Assembly: GCF_001865675.1 (NCBI RefSeq)
Contig: NZ_CP011319.1
Coordinates: forward strand, 3,348,001 to 3,412,000
Direction: 5' to 3'
Length of the DNA stretch: 64,000 nucleotides
Source of the DNA: Janthinobacterium sp. 1_2014MBL_MicDiv
Lineage (GTDB): Bacteria; Pseudomonadota; Gammaproteobacteria; Burkholderiales; Burkholderiaceae_D
Shown here: positions 16,828 to 25,079 of the stretch, piece by piece
Position numbering within the stretch: position 1 is the first letter of the stretch
Layout: each line of letters opens with the position of its first letter
Notes under the pieces: generated by a model
The model's database searches: none
What the model saw: the letters and a program-made list of their open reading frames with translations, nothing else
Told to the model about the DNA's origin: nothing
Translations under genes and position numbers: made by a program

Positions 16828-18193
16828 TGGGAACCTCCATCGTGCGCTCGGCAAGGCCGAGCTGATCCTGCTGGTCAGCGTCGCTGCGTGACATGGGGCG
16901 CGCCGGAATGCGTACGCCACGGGTCAGCACCACATCCACTTTGCGGCCCGCATGTACCTCGACGACCGGAAACGTCTGTTCGGCCAGCCGGATGTAATAG
17001 TTGGCCAGGTTGTTGAGCGCGCTCCCCATACCACTGCCAATGCCGCGGCGGAATTGATCGCCAGTGCCGCCGGTCGTCGTCGACAGGGTGCCAAACGGCG
17101 AGGTCGTAAATGAGCTGTTGCCTTGTGCAAAACCCTGGCCGATGCCGCTGACGATGCCTGCGCGCAGACTGTTGGCTAGCAGCTGCCCCTGTTTGGAGAC
17201 GAGCGTGCCGCGCAGCCCCAAGTTGCCATCTTCCCCAAAGATGTTGCCTTCGATCTTGACCTCGACCACCGAGCGGTCGTAGCGGACGCAGGAGAGCACA
17301 TCCGTGCGCAGGTACGCGCGTTCGGAACTGATGTCGCCATAGCCGGAGGCAACCACAAAGCATTCCTTCACGTCCGCGCGGAACTGGTTCGGCAGGATGG
17401 CAGCGGCTGAAATCTTAATGAGTGCCGGCAGCGGATTGCTTTGGGCCTGGCCGCCCGTCGGCGCATCGATCCCACCGAGCAGCTCTCCCGGCAGGATGCT
17501 CACTGGGAGGAAGTCGTCCAGCGTGTTTGCCGGCTTCACCGCATTGGCCCCGGCCTCCTTGGCCGCCCCGGTGTTCCCGCTGGAGTCTGTCGCGACGCCC
17601 AGGGACACGCGGATCATGGGGGCGAGCGTCTCCGGTGTCTCGTTTGGCCGCAGTACGCCGGTGTTGCCACTGGCTACGTCAGTGGCTGGTGGTCCTGGCG
17701 GCGCGGTGCCACCTAGTGGCGTGCCGGGAGGGTACTGCAACGGAGCCCGCGCCGATGGCTGGGGAATGGGCGACGTAACGGGTGCGGGCAGCGCAGGTGG
17801 CGGCGCTTGTTCTGCCGTGGCGGCCGTTTTTGCTTCCAGATCCGCCAGGCGCTTGAGCAAGGCTGCTTCGACGGCCTTGCGATCGCTGTTGATTTTTTCT
17901 TGCGCTTCCTTGTCATTGTCATATTGGGCCAGCTTCTTGCCGGCATTGCCGACCCATTGATCCTCTGGCGAGATCTGGCCCGGCACCATCATGCCGGCAC
18001 CATCCACATTGACGGTGGCGCGTTTGTCGGTCGACTTGGGAAGCTGCCGGGCGGGACTGCCGGACTCAGAATAGGCCAATACCGCCCACAGGACGCCAAT
18101 GCAGGCTGTCACGATACTGGCGGCGACCAGGTACTGCTGCTGCCTGGGCGACAACCGTGCCGTGAAGGATTTCAATGTTTGCATGATGCGCAT
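16811..18193 (-). CDS. traB: TraB, VirB10-like T4SS core protein
   Basis: 460 residues. One N-terminal membrane helix (QYLVAASIVTACIGVLWAVLAYS), a coiled-coil stretch (about 85-120, rich in K, E, A and Q), a Pro-rich spacer, then the TrbI/VirB10 beta-barrel domain: DFLPVSILPGELLGGIDAPTG, CFVVASGYGDISSERAYLR, ISGIGQGF-type and the antenna region. It spans the envelope and joins TraC and TraD to the TraK/TraV outer ring. GGGGAG precedes the ATG, inside the traK stop region. The 3' end overlaps dsbC by 17 nt. Confidence 0.96.
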   Translation of the reverse strand: MRIMQTLKSFTARLSPRQQQYLVAASIVTACIGVLWAVLAYSESGSPARQLPKSTDKRATVNVDGAGMMVPGQISPEDQWVGNAGKKLAQYDNDKEAQEKINSDRKAVEAALLKRLADLEAKTAATAEQAPPPALPAPVTSPIPQPSARAPLQYPPGTPLGGTAPPGPPATDVASGNTGVLRPNETPETLAPMIRVSLGVATDSSGNTGAAKEAGANAVKPANTLDDFLPVSILPGELLGGIDAPTGGQAQSNPLPALIKISAAAILPNQFRADVKECFVVASGYGDISSERAYLRTDVLSCVRYDRSVVEVKIEGNIFGEDGNLGLRGTLVSKQGQLLANSLRAGIVSGIGQGFAQGNSSFTTSPFGTLSTTTGGTGDQFRRGIGSGMGSALNNLANYYIRLAEQTFPVVEVHAGRKVDVVLTRGVRIPARPMSRSDADQQDQLGLAERTMEVPNDEAD

Positions 18194-18199
18194 GGCGGT

Positions 18200-19006
18200 T
18201 CACTCCCCTGCCCGAATGACGTAGACCCGCGTGCTCTCGTTCGGACGCAAGTTGAGGTTGTCGATGGCAACGGCCAGGACATCGCCATCGTCGCGGTCAA
18301 ATTCCTGTTCTGCGAGCACCAGCGGCGCACCGCTGATGTTGCTCAGTGCATAGGTCTCGCCGATGAAGCCACGGCCCTCAAACTGGCGGATGAGCTTCAT
18401 TTCTGCTTCCGCCCACAGCAGGCGGATTTCGTCGCGCTCTTCCATCCGGACGTCGTCAGGCACCTGCTCGGAAGCCATGAACATCAACATCGATTTCAGG
18501 GAGCGGATGTATGTGGCCGACCTCGCCGGCGCCGCGCCACTGGCATTGGCTGCCTTGACCTGGCGTCTGGCCGACTCGTCTGAGATCACAATGGTGTCTG
18601 CGGGGACCTCCGCGCGGTTCAGGCGCAAGGTGTAAGTGGCCGTGGCGGAAGAAATAAACAGGTTGATCGGCTTGGCAGCAGTGCCCACCGGCTGAATATA
18701 GATTTCGCCTTTGGCCAGGTCGCAGGCAAGCGACAGCTGGCCGCCGGGATTGACGGCAGTGACGGCGCCTGGCGCTACGGGCGGGCTGGCGTCAGTAGGT
18801 TTGGGAGCACAGTTGCTACTCGAGTAGATGTTGCCTACGACATCGATGATCTTGCCGCCCTCGATGCGGATACGCGTCGGTTCATGTGCGGCGATGACCG
18901 CCTCGATGGTGGCGCCGTCCTTGACCTCTCTGGTCTGTACGGCCCAAGCGGGGAGCTCAACGAGCCCCAGCAGCAGCCACGCTAGTGGCAGTATCCGATT
19001 TTCCAT
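18200..19006 (-). CDS. traK: TraK, secretin-like (VirB9) T4SS core protein
   Basis: 268 residues with a signal peptide (LAWLLLGLVELPAWA). Conserved segments: VKDGATIEAVIAAHEPTRI and IEGGKIIDVVGNIY at the N-terminus, LACDLAKGEIYIQPV in the middle and a C-terminal VYVIRAGE. TraK is a periplasmic/outer-membrane ring component bound by TraV and TraB. It overlaps the 3' end of traE by 50 nt, the largest overlap in the operon; the alternative internal starts would remove the signal peptide, so 19006 is preferred. Confidence 0.93.
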   Translation of the reverse strand: MENRILPLAWLLLGLVELPAWAVQTREVKDGATIEAVIAAHEPTRIRIEGGKIIDVVGNIYSSSNCAPKPTDASPPVAPGAVTAVNPGGQLSLACDLAKGEIYIQPVGTAAKPINLFISSATATYTLRLNRAEVPADTIVISDESARRQVKAANASGAAPARSATYIRSLKSMLMFMASEQVPDDVRMEERDEIRLLWAEAEMKLIRQFEGRGFIGETYALSNISGAPLVLAEQEFDRDDGDVLAVAIDNLNLRPNESTRVYVIRAGE

Positions 19007-19559
19007 CTTTCAACTCCTTAAAATCTTTCAAATGCACGCGCCCACTGCGGAAGATGAAGTCCGCACGGTAGGTCTTGAGGTTGTCGGAGGTATTGGCCCC
19101 GTTCACCTGGGTTTTGAGGTAGCCGGTCATCGTGACCGATTGCGTTTCTTCGTCAGGTACCAGCTGCTGCATCTGGAAGTAGGTGCTCGCATTGAGCCTC
19201 TTCAGTCTTGCCGCCTCCAGATCCTGGCGTGTCTTGATGCTGCCGGCGTTCTCCGGCAGGCACCAGCCGAGCAGCGTGTCTTTTTTCCAGTCGATCGACT
19301 TCGGCGTGACGTCCAGGATCAGATAGGCGACATAGCTGGCCATCTGGACCAGGTATTCGTTACTGGCTTTGTCGTCCTCGATCCAGAATGTCTTGGTGAT
19401 ATTCGGCGGTACGACCGTAGTTCGTTGAGGGCCGGCGATGCGGAAAATGATGGTCAGCGCCAGCACCAGGCAAACGGACAGGATGCCGATGGCCAGGCGC
19501 TGATCGAACACGCGGCGCCGCAGTGCGCCCAGGTCATCCTGAAAAGTTTCCAGTTTCAC
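18957..19559 (-). CDS. traE: TraE, VirB5/VirB8-like F-type assembly protein
   Basis: 200 residues, GTG start with AGGAGACCACC. One N-terminal membrane helix (LAIGILSVCLVLALTIIFRIA) and a periplasmic domain with KTFWIEDDKASNEYLVQMA, the conserved TraE signature, and TMTGYLKTQVNG near the end. An inner-membrane-anchored pilus assembly factor. traL lies 16 bp upstream; the 3' end overlaps traK. Confidence 0.95.
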   Translation of the reverse strand: MKLETFQDDLGALRRRVFDQRLAIGILSVCLVLALTIIFRIAGPQRTTVVPPNITKTFWIEDDKASNEYLVQMASYVAYLILDVTPKSIDWKKDTLLGWCLPENAGSIKTRQDLEAARLKRLNASTYFQMQQLVPDEETQSVTMTGYLKTQVNGANTSDNLKTYRADFIFRSGRVHLKDFKELKDGKSDTATSVAAAGAR

Positions 19560-19575
19560 GGTGGTCTCCTTGGCG

Positions 19576-19875
19576 CTATCCGACCATCTTGCGGATATGC
19601 GAGGGCGGTGTTGAGCGCATGGACGTCAGCGGACTGACAGGCAAGTACCAGTACGCCCAGTGCAGGACAAAGGCCGGATGCTTGTCCGCTTTTTTGCGGC
19701 TGAGCCAGCGCGACACGGCGACGCCGGCGCAGACCGCGAGGAAAAATCCGAGTTTGCTACTGGCCAGATAGCCGACAAAGATGGAAAGGAGGAACGGAAA
19801 GGCGACATCAAAGTCCCATAGGCCAATCTTCCATTGGTCGTCTAGCCGCCGCGGAATATAGGTGTCGGCTTCCAT
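19576..19875 (-). CDS. traL: TraL, F-type pilus assembly inner-membrane protein
   Basis: 99 residues. IPRRLDDQWKIGLWDFDVA near the N-terminus is diagnostic of TraL; two hydrophobic segments follow (FPFLLSIFVGYLA, LGFFLAVCAGVAVSRWL) and a conserved HWAYWYLP toward the C-terminus. AAAAGGAGGACACC gives an excellent ribosome-binding site. Equivalent of VirB3 in the F-type scheme. Order traA-traL-traE-traK-traB is canonical. Confidence 0.95.
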   Translation of the reverse strand: MEADTYIPRRLDDQWKIGLWDFDVAFPFLLSIFVGYLASSKLGFFLAVCAGVAVSRWLSRKKADKHPAFVLHWAYWYLPVSPLTSMRSTPPSHIRKMVG

Positions 19876-19919
19876 GGTGTCCTCCTTTTCTCAAAGTGCG
19901 GTGTCCGCGCCAACCTGGT

Positions 19920-20300
19920 TCAGATCGTGGCGCCCATGATGGCGCCACCAATGACCAGCCCGACCGCGCCGAAAATCGCCATGCCGATGTAGAACAGCAC
20001 CGGACCGAAATTACGCAGGGCGGTCAGCGAGATCAGGGCCACCACGAAGCCGATGAAGCCGACCAGTGCTTTAACGCCGGGGGCCAGTGCAGCCAATTGC
20101 GTCAGTGCTGACGTCAGCGGGCCGGTGATGCCGGTGAACGCGACGAGGTCGATGGCGGTGGCGGGAATAGCGGCGAGCAGGCCCAGGGTGATCAGGGTCA
20201 GCAGTGCCAGGACCTTGGCCGTAGTGGAGACGCGTAGGCCGAGTGGCCGCTTGCCGTGTTGTTTAAAAGGGAGAACTGTGACGTATTGCAGGGTGTTCAT
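19920..20300 (-). CDS. traA: Putative TraA-type pilin precursor
   Basis: 126 residues from ATG 20300 (GGAA seven nt upstream; ATG 20306 has none). A long n-region is followed by a hydrophobic leader (VLALLTLITLGLLAAIPATA) with a signal-peptidase-like AxA site, then two hydrophobic segments (ITGPLTSALTQLAALAPGVKALVGFIGFVVAL; FGPVLFYIGMAIFGAVGLVIGGAIMG) as in F-type pilins. The mature product would be about 80 residues. Assignment rests on size, hydrophobic layout and position immediately before traL. The S26-type peptidase in the same operon is a plausible processing enzyme. Confidence 0.82.
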   Translation of the reverse strand: MNTLQYVTVLPFKQHGKRPLGLRVSTTAKVLALLTLITLGLLAAIPATAIDLVAFTGITGPLTSALTQLAALAPGVKALVGFIGFVVALISLTALRNFGPVLFYIGMAIFGAVGLVIGGAIMGATI

Positions 20301-20355
20301 GTGCATTCCAATCGTGATAGTGAAGAAAATCGTCTAAAACTGTCTGTACGGGCGG

Positions 20356-20475
20356 CTAGGTGATGCGGCATGGCGGCATAGGGGGACCACGGACGGGGCA
20401 TTGCCACGCGATCTTGCCCGGCCGGCACGCTACCCATGCCGAAGTCAGATTGATCAGGTGTGCTTCGCTCCTCAT
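20356..20475 (-). CDS. Possible 39-residue peptide, translationally coupled
   Basis: A short frame beginning MRSEAHLINLTSAW whose ATG overlaps the stop of the OmpA-like gene (ATGA), with GGCAGGTGCAGAG upstream. No family or signal peptide is recognised; two cysteines and Pro-rich C-terminus. The overlap geometry is the same as for real genes in this operon, but the length is too short for coding statistics to help. It may be chance. Confidence 0.25.
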   Translation of the reverse strand: MRSEAHLINLTSAWVACRPGKIAWQCPVRGPPMPPCRIT

Positions 20476-21182
20476 CTCTGCACCTGCCGGGGCGCGTCGA
20501 CGGTGAGGCTGAGCTCCACCCTCCGGTTGTTCTGGCGGCCCGTTTCGGTCACATTGGCGGCGGCATAACAACAGGCGCCGCTGCTTCCCACCTCAAACTG
20601 AACTGCAGGCACGTGCAGATGGCGGCGCAGATAGCGCTCGACCCTGGCCGCGCGCTGGTATGCGATGGCATCGTTCAGGGCCGGCGTTCCAGTGTTGTCT
20701 GTTCTGCCGGCAATACGAATACGGGACGCTGGCTGCACCAGCGTGAGAAATTGCTGCAGAACGAGTAGGGCCTTGCTATCGAGACGGGAAGAGCCCGGCG
20801 CAAAGTACACCGCAAGTTCGGTGACATCGGACAAATCATGTTCGTTCGCTGTACCGGTTTCCACCGATGTCCCAACCAGTGTCCGCTGGGTGGTGGCTGC
20901 CGCGATCGAGGTGTGCGGCATCTCTTCAATGTGCGCATCCCGGCTTGCCAGCGTCTTGGGCGTACGCATAGGGCAAGCTGGATCAATACACAGGCCGTAG
21001 CGTGCATGCCTACCGTAGTGAAGCTGAGTGATGTGCTGCATGTGGGACCCAGGCGCGGCAGCGCGGGAAGACAGTCCTTCAGGTTGTGGCTGGGTATACA
21101 CATTTTCGCAGGAGGCCATCAGCAAGCTGGCTGCAGCCATTGCTGTGGCGGCTAAAGTGGCATGAGCAATAGCGCGTCTCAT
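20472..21182 (-). CDS. OmpA-family peptidoglycan-binding lipoprotein
   Basis: 236 residues. A lipobox (ASLLMASCEN) indicates an outer-membrane lipoprotein. After a low-complexity linker, a C-terminal OmpA domain runs from about 130: VYFAPGSSRLDSKALLVLQQF, RIRIAGRTDNTGTPALNDAIAYQRA and a final QNNRRVELSLT, including the Asp/Arg that bind diaminopimelate. It would anchor the transfer apparatus to the cell wall. Start overlaps the transglycosylase stop (ATGA). OmpA-like proteins occur at this end of the tra operon in related ICEs; the exact tra name is uncertain. Confidence 0.88.
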   Translation of the reverse strand: MRRAIAHATLAATAMAAASLLMASCENVYTQPQPEGLSSRAAAPGSHMQHITQLHYGRHARYGLCIDPACPMRTPKTLASRDAHIEEMPHTSIAAATTQRTLVGTSVETGTANEHDLSDVTELAVYFAPGSSRLDSKALLVLQQFLTLVQPASRIRIAGRTDNTGTPALNDAIAYQRAARVERYLRRHLHVPAVQFEVGSSGACCYAAANVTETGRQNNRRVELSLTVDAPRQVQR

Positions 21183-21739
21183 GTCAGCCCCACTGCCACC
21201 AGCGTTGGCTGCGTTGGGGCGACCGACTCAGCACGCGCATTTTTCTGAGTCCGGTACTTGTCCTGCGGCGTAGCGCGGCGTATTGCCGGCGGCTTGGTAT
21301 GGGTAAGAAAGCCGTATACGCGCCAGGCGTAGCGGGTGCGCGTCGCCTGGCATTGGGCCGCATCCAGTTTGGTACACGAGGCGTTGTATGCACCGATCGC
21401 CTCCCAGGTATTGCCGTACCTTTGCAGCTTTTCCACGAGAATTCGGGAGCCAGCAAGAATGTTTTTACAGGGTTCAAGCAGTTCTTGCTGCGTCACACCC
21501 AGATTGCGCAAGACCCGTGGATTGGAATTAACGCCCATGTATCCGATATCCACGGTACCGGTTTGGCGCAGATGGCGGCGATTGACTGCGTTCGGATCCA
21601 GTGACGATTCCGCTTGAGCAATCGCATAGAGCAGCGGTGCCGGCACATGGTGGCGCACGGCGGCTTGATCCCAGCAAGCCCAGACGGGACCCGGACAAAC
21701 AACGAGAATCGCTATGAAGCATGAAAGATGTCGTTCCAT
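21179..21739 (-). CDS. Lytic transglycosylase (SLT domain) of the transfer operon
   Basis: 186 residues from ATG 21739, which begins a signal peptide (CFIAILVVCPGPVWA); longer in-frame starts would bury it. The SLT fold is clear: AAVRHHVPAPLLYAIAQAESSLDPNA with the catalytic Glu in AQAESS, DIGYMGVNSN for the GlxQ-like loop, and AIGAYNAS near the end. Such enzymes (VirB1, orf169, TrbN) open the peptidoglycan for the T4SS. The C-terminal 50 residues are unrelated and basic. It overlaps the OmpA-like gene by 4 nt. Confidence 0.9.
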   Translation of the reverse strand: MERHLSCFIAILVVCPGPVWACWDQAAVRHHVPAPLLYAIAQAESSLDPNAVNRRHLRQTGTVDIGYMGVNSNPRVLRNLGVTQQELLEPCKNILAGSRILVEKLQRYGNTWEAIGAYNASCTKLDAAQCQATRTRYAWRVYGFLTHTKPPAIRRATPQDKYRTQKNARAESVAPTQPTLVAVGLT

Positions 21740-21892
21740 GGCAAGGAGCAGGCATAAACCCGAAAACGTTAGTCCACCCGGCGCGCGGACGCGCCAGACC
21801 ATCAAGGGTGTACATCGGGTAAGCCTGGCATCAGCCTGGCAAGGTCACTTCGGGTCGCATATCCGTTTGCGATATGCCTTGCAATCTGCCCC

Positions 21893-22399
21893 TTATGGCA
21901 GATGAGATATTGCTCGCTCGGCGATATTGCGCCGGGCCTGTTCAAATATTTTTACTTGGGCCTCGTCTTCCTGCAGGGCCAGGGAGATACACGCGGTCGT
22001 AAACTGTCCTAAGTCGAATCGAGGATGGGGATGCCGGTTCATTTCTGACTTCTGCAGCGCCAGCAACAATACATACTGGGCGCGCCAGATTTCCTCCTGT
22101 CGTCGTGGCATGCATTGGTCGCGCAACACCATCCGTGTATGCAAAAATGAAAAAATATGCTTCGCCGGTTCCGGCTGTGCAAAGACTCTTGCAATGCAAG
22201 CACTAATTAGATCGGGATGCCGCATTTTTGGTGAATAATTGTGCTGATGGTTGAACAGCTGGTCAAGCTGATGAAATTCCTCCATCCAGACCAGGGTACC
22301 GATCGTTTCGTCACACCGCGAGGATGGGACAGCAGAACGATGCGTAGCGGCCGTGTGAGCAGAGGATGAAGACGGCATCGAACGAGATTCAGTATTCAT
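21893..22399 (-). CDS. Uncharacterised cytoplasmic protein in the transfer operon
   Basis: 168 residues (or about 130 from the internal Met at MEEFHQLDQLF). No signal peptide or membrane segment. The first 35 residues are Ser/Thr/Ala-rich; the rest looks helical, with RHPDLISACIARVFAQPEPAKH, FSFLHTRMVLRDQ, RAQYVLLLALQK and a C-terminal EDEAQVKIFEQARRNIAER. I do not recognise a family. It lies on the operon strand between the DUF4400 gene and the transglycosylase, each separated by about 150 bp, so it could have its own promoter. A regulator or relaxosome accessory is possible. Confidence 0.6.
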   Translation of the reverse strand: MNTESRSMPSSSSAHTAATHRSAVPSSRCDETIGTLVWMEEFHQLDQLFNHQHNYSPKMRHPDLISACIARVFAQPEPAKHIFSFLHTRMVLRDQCMPRRQEEIWRAQYVLLLALQKSEMNRHPHPRFDLGQFTTACISLALQEDEAQVKIFEQARRNIAERAISHLP

Positions 22400-22554
22400 G
22401 GCGATTCGAAATCAAAAATGACTGCGTACGACATCATGCTAGCGCATCGCAACACCAATGTTTGTCCAAAAAGTCGCGCTTTTTAAGGGCTATTTGGATT
22501 AAGTCACGACCCTGTCGGTGAATAGCGATAGCTGCGGAGCCGCTACTTGTCCGC

Positions 22555-23169
22555 TCACGCATAGTGCACCGCTATTTGCCCTGCCAGCCACGCCACCCCA
22601 CCCAACATCGCGGGCAACAGAAGCGGGGACAGTTGAACAGGCAGCACACACACTACTGCCAACAGACAAATGAGCAAGATCGCCGCTCCCATCGCTGCAG
22701 CGAACCACTCCGGGTGCGGCTTGGCGAATTCCAGGCGTTTAATTTTCCGGCGCACCACTGCATCCACGACGAAGGCCGTCATGAGCACCGCAAACGTCGA
22801 CCACCACTGCGCGAGACTTGCCAGTCGATACAGCGCCAGCATGGTCAACGTATCGAGTGAGCGAAAATAGCTGCTCTGGAACAGCTGTGAATGTAGCCGC
22901 CCAAGGCTATTGGCGACAGGTTGTGTTACCGGATCCACCGGCACATCGTGGACGTTAATCGATACCGGTTGAGCGGCCAATCCAGCTTGATACTCAAACA
23001 ATCGCCCCAGCACGCGCCCTGCATACGGACTCCCCCAGTAATCCGCACTGGCGATATGCTCGGCGCGGATCTGCGCGACAAATCGCTGTGGTCGAAAGGC
23101 TGAGGGCAGGTACAACACCAGAATCAGCAGCACGCTCAGCGAGACGATAGCCATCAAACGAATCAGCAT
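22555..23169 (-). CDS. DUF4400-type integrating conjugative element membrane protein (SXT TraJ/orfJ-like)
   Basis: 204 residues. An N-terminal membrane helix (LMAIVSLSVLLILVLYLPSAF), a periplasmic segment, then three more hydrophobic segments (LAQWWSTFAVLMTAFVVDAVV, WFAAAMGAAILLICLLAVVCVL, LLLPAMLGGVAWLAGQI). VVDAVVRRKIKRLEFAKPHPEWF is typical of the DUF4400 family that follows traD in SXT/IncC and other ICEs. It overlaps the traD stop by 7 nt. Probable inner-membrane partner of the coupling protein. Confidence 0.85.
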   Translation of the reverse strand: MLIRLMAIVSLSVLLILVLYLPSAFRPQRFVAQIRAEHIASADYWGSPYAGRVLGRLFEYQAGLAAQPVSINVHDVPVDPVTQPVANSLGRLHSQLFQSSYFRSLDTLTMLALYRLASLAQWWSTFAVLMTAFVVDAVVRRKIKRLEFAKPHPEWFAAAMGAAILLICLLAVVCVLPVQLSPLLLPAMLGGVAWLAGQIAVHYA

Positions 23170-25077
23170 GTCTCCCCCGAATCCTTGTCTTCAAAACAGA
23201 TATCGTCCGCGCCGGGGTCGATCAGCGTAAACCGCCCCTTGTAGACATGTCCGCCAGACACAGAGGCGAAGAACTGCAAATTGGGCAACTTACCCAGAAG
23301 CGATGGCGGGACTAATTCGTTGACCTCCTCGCTCAATTGGGTCGAATCGACCGCCGTGAAATCCGTGAAGTGGCCGTCTCTGGCCGTGTTATGCCCCACT
23401 TTCATACTATGGATGGTGGTCTGCCCCAGAGTTTCATTGATGAACTCCTGAGTAGGCTGATCTTTGGTGCGGAACGCGATGAGGTTATTCAGGTTCCCCA
23501 ATGCCATGCGTGCCGCCTCCTGGCTGCCAAGGCGTTTCGCCAGGTCGGCAATCGTCTGCATGGCAGCCGTTGTATACAGCCCGCCCTCGGCACCTTTGTT
23601 CAGTATTTCGATCAACGGTTGATTAATGACGTTCGACAGCTCATCCACAAACAGGGAAATGCGCCGCTCTCCTCCCAGGTTGTAGCGAATACCGGAGCGG
23701 GCCGCCAGGTCGGCCAGCGCCATGGCGCCGATGGCCGTTGCCACAGAAGGATCCGGTAACGAGTCCAGACACAGCAGCAGTACATGTCCCGCGCGCTCAA
23801 TCTTTTCCAGATTCATGATCGGACGCTGATCATCCGCATCAAACGGGTCCGGAGACAGGCTTTTTCCCAGGTCCCCGGAGGTCAGCATGGACAAGATCGG
23901 TAAAAGATTGGCCGTTATTTTCTGATAATGTTCGCGGTTATGCTGAAACACCCGGACCTGTGAACTGACCACAGGATCACGCCGAGCTTCATGTACATGA
24001 TGATCGTAATAAGTCACATACGCCAATAGCTCCTGGCTAGCGGCTGGCGTTGGCGACTTGATCTGGCCCCTCCCCGCTCTGTCGAGCAGGCGCACCATCT
24101 CGGGTGTGTTACGCCACTGCATGCCAAGGAGCTCCTCGTAAAAACGCTCGAGTGCCTGCTCCAGGATCGGCTCAACGCCGCCCTCAATATACTGTTTCAG
24201 TTTTGCCAGATTCGGACGTTTCTCTAGTTGCACCATCCCTTGCACGACCACATTCACCGCGTCCCAACCAAATGCGCTGAACGTTCCGGCTGTGTCTGGT
24301 GGCATGATTGACTGAATACGGGAAGCGACTTCGGTAGGCTTTTGCCAGTTGAACGTAAAGTCGAGACGGACACCCATTTCCGGAAAGGCGGGATGAAACC
24401 ACAGAAAACTGTCTGGCTCACGATACAGTTGGCAGGCCTTCATGACCAGTTTCTTGAGACGACGTGAATTTTTTGGGTCAATAATAATGACGACATCACC
24501 CCGTCGGATGGCTTGAAAAATCAACCAGCCAAGGCATACCCCTTTGCCGGACTGCGTGGTTCCGACCACCAAGGTTCCCCCTTCAAAGTTCTGCAGCGGC
24601 CGCATCAACAAACGTTCCCGCGACTCGACGCCATGAATCCAGGGCAAGCCAATCTCTGCGTCGGATTGTGGATTGGGCTGGTACCCCAAAGCGCGTATGA
24701 GCCAAGGTGAAATGGTCATCGCGCGATAATCGATCTTGATCAGCTCGTAAAGCCGCTGAGAGTGCAGTGGCAGCCAGATGAAGCCCAGGCCGAATACGAC
24801 CTGTTCAGGATCGCCGGTCCATGTCGCCAGCCGGGAGACAGAAACCATTTCCATGGCACGGCCAGATAGCGCGGCACGAATACGCACAACACGCAGGGCT
24901 TGCCGGCAGCGAATCAAGGCGATGAGGAGTGAAATAAAAATGAGCGGAAAGCCCGCACGCGGTGGCAAATGATCAGGTATGAGAAAAGTAAAAAATGGCG
25001 GCGGCGAGCATCCATACCAGGGCGGCAGCCCCCTCAACGGGACCACGCCATGGCATTTCGTACTGTCGCAGCAACAT
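23163..25077 (-). CDS. traD: TraD, type IV coupling protein; apparent frameshift near the N-terminus
   Basis: The main frame (from 25046 if started at GTG) encodes TraD: Walker A VVGTTQSGKGVCL, DVVIIIDPKNSRRLKK, the WIHGVE and LPWIHGVESRERL segments and Walker B RRISLFVDELSN. It couples the relaxosome to the T4SS. The true N-terminus seems to be in another frame: ATG 25077, 2 nt after the traI stop with AGGTTGACC upstream, gives MLLRQYEMPWRGPVEGAAAL and a first membrane helix, but runs into a stop after 35 codons. Removing one base of the A6 run at 24990-24995 (T6 in the gene) joins it to the second helix (PLIFISLLIALIRC). So there is a 1-nt insertion, a programmed shift or a sequencing error. 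Confidence 0.85.
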
Positions 25078-25079
25078 GG

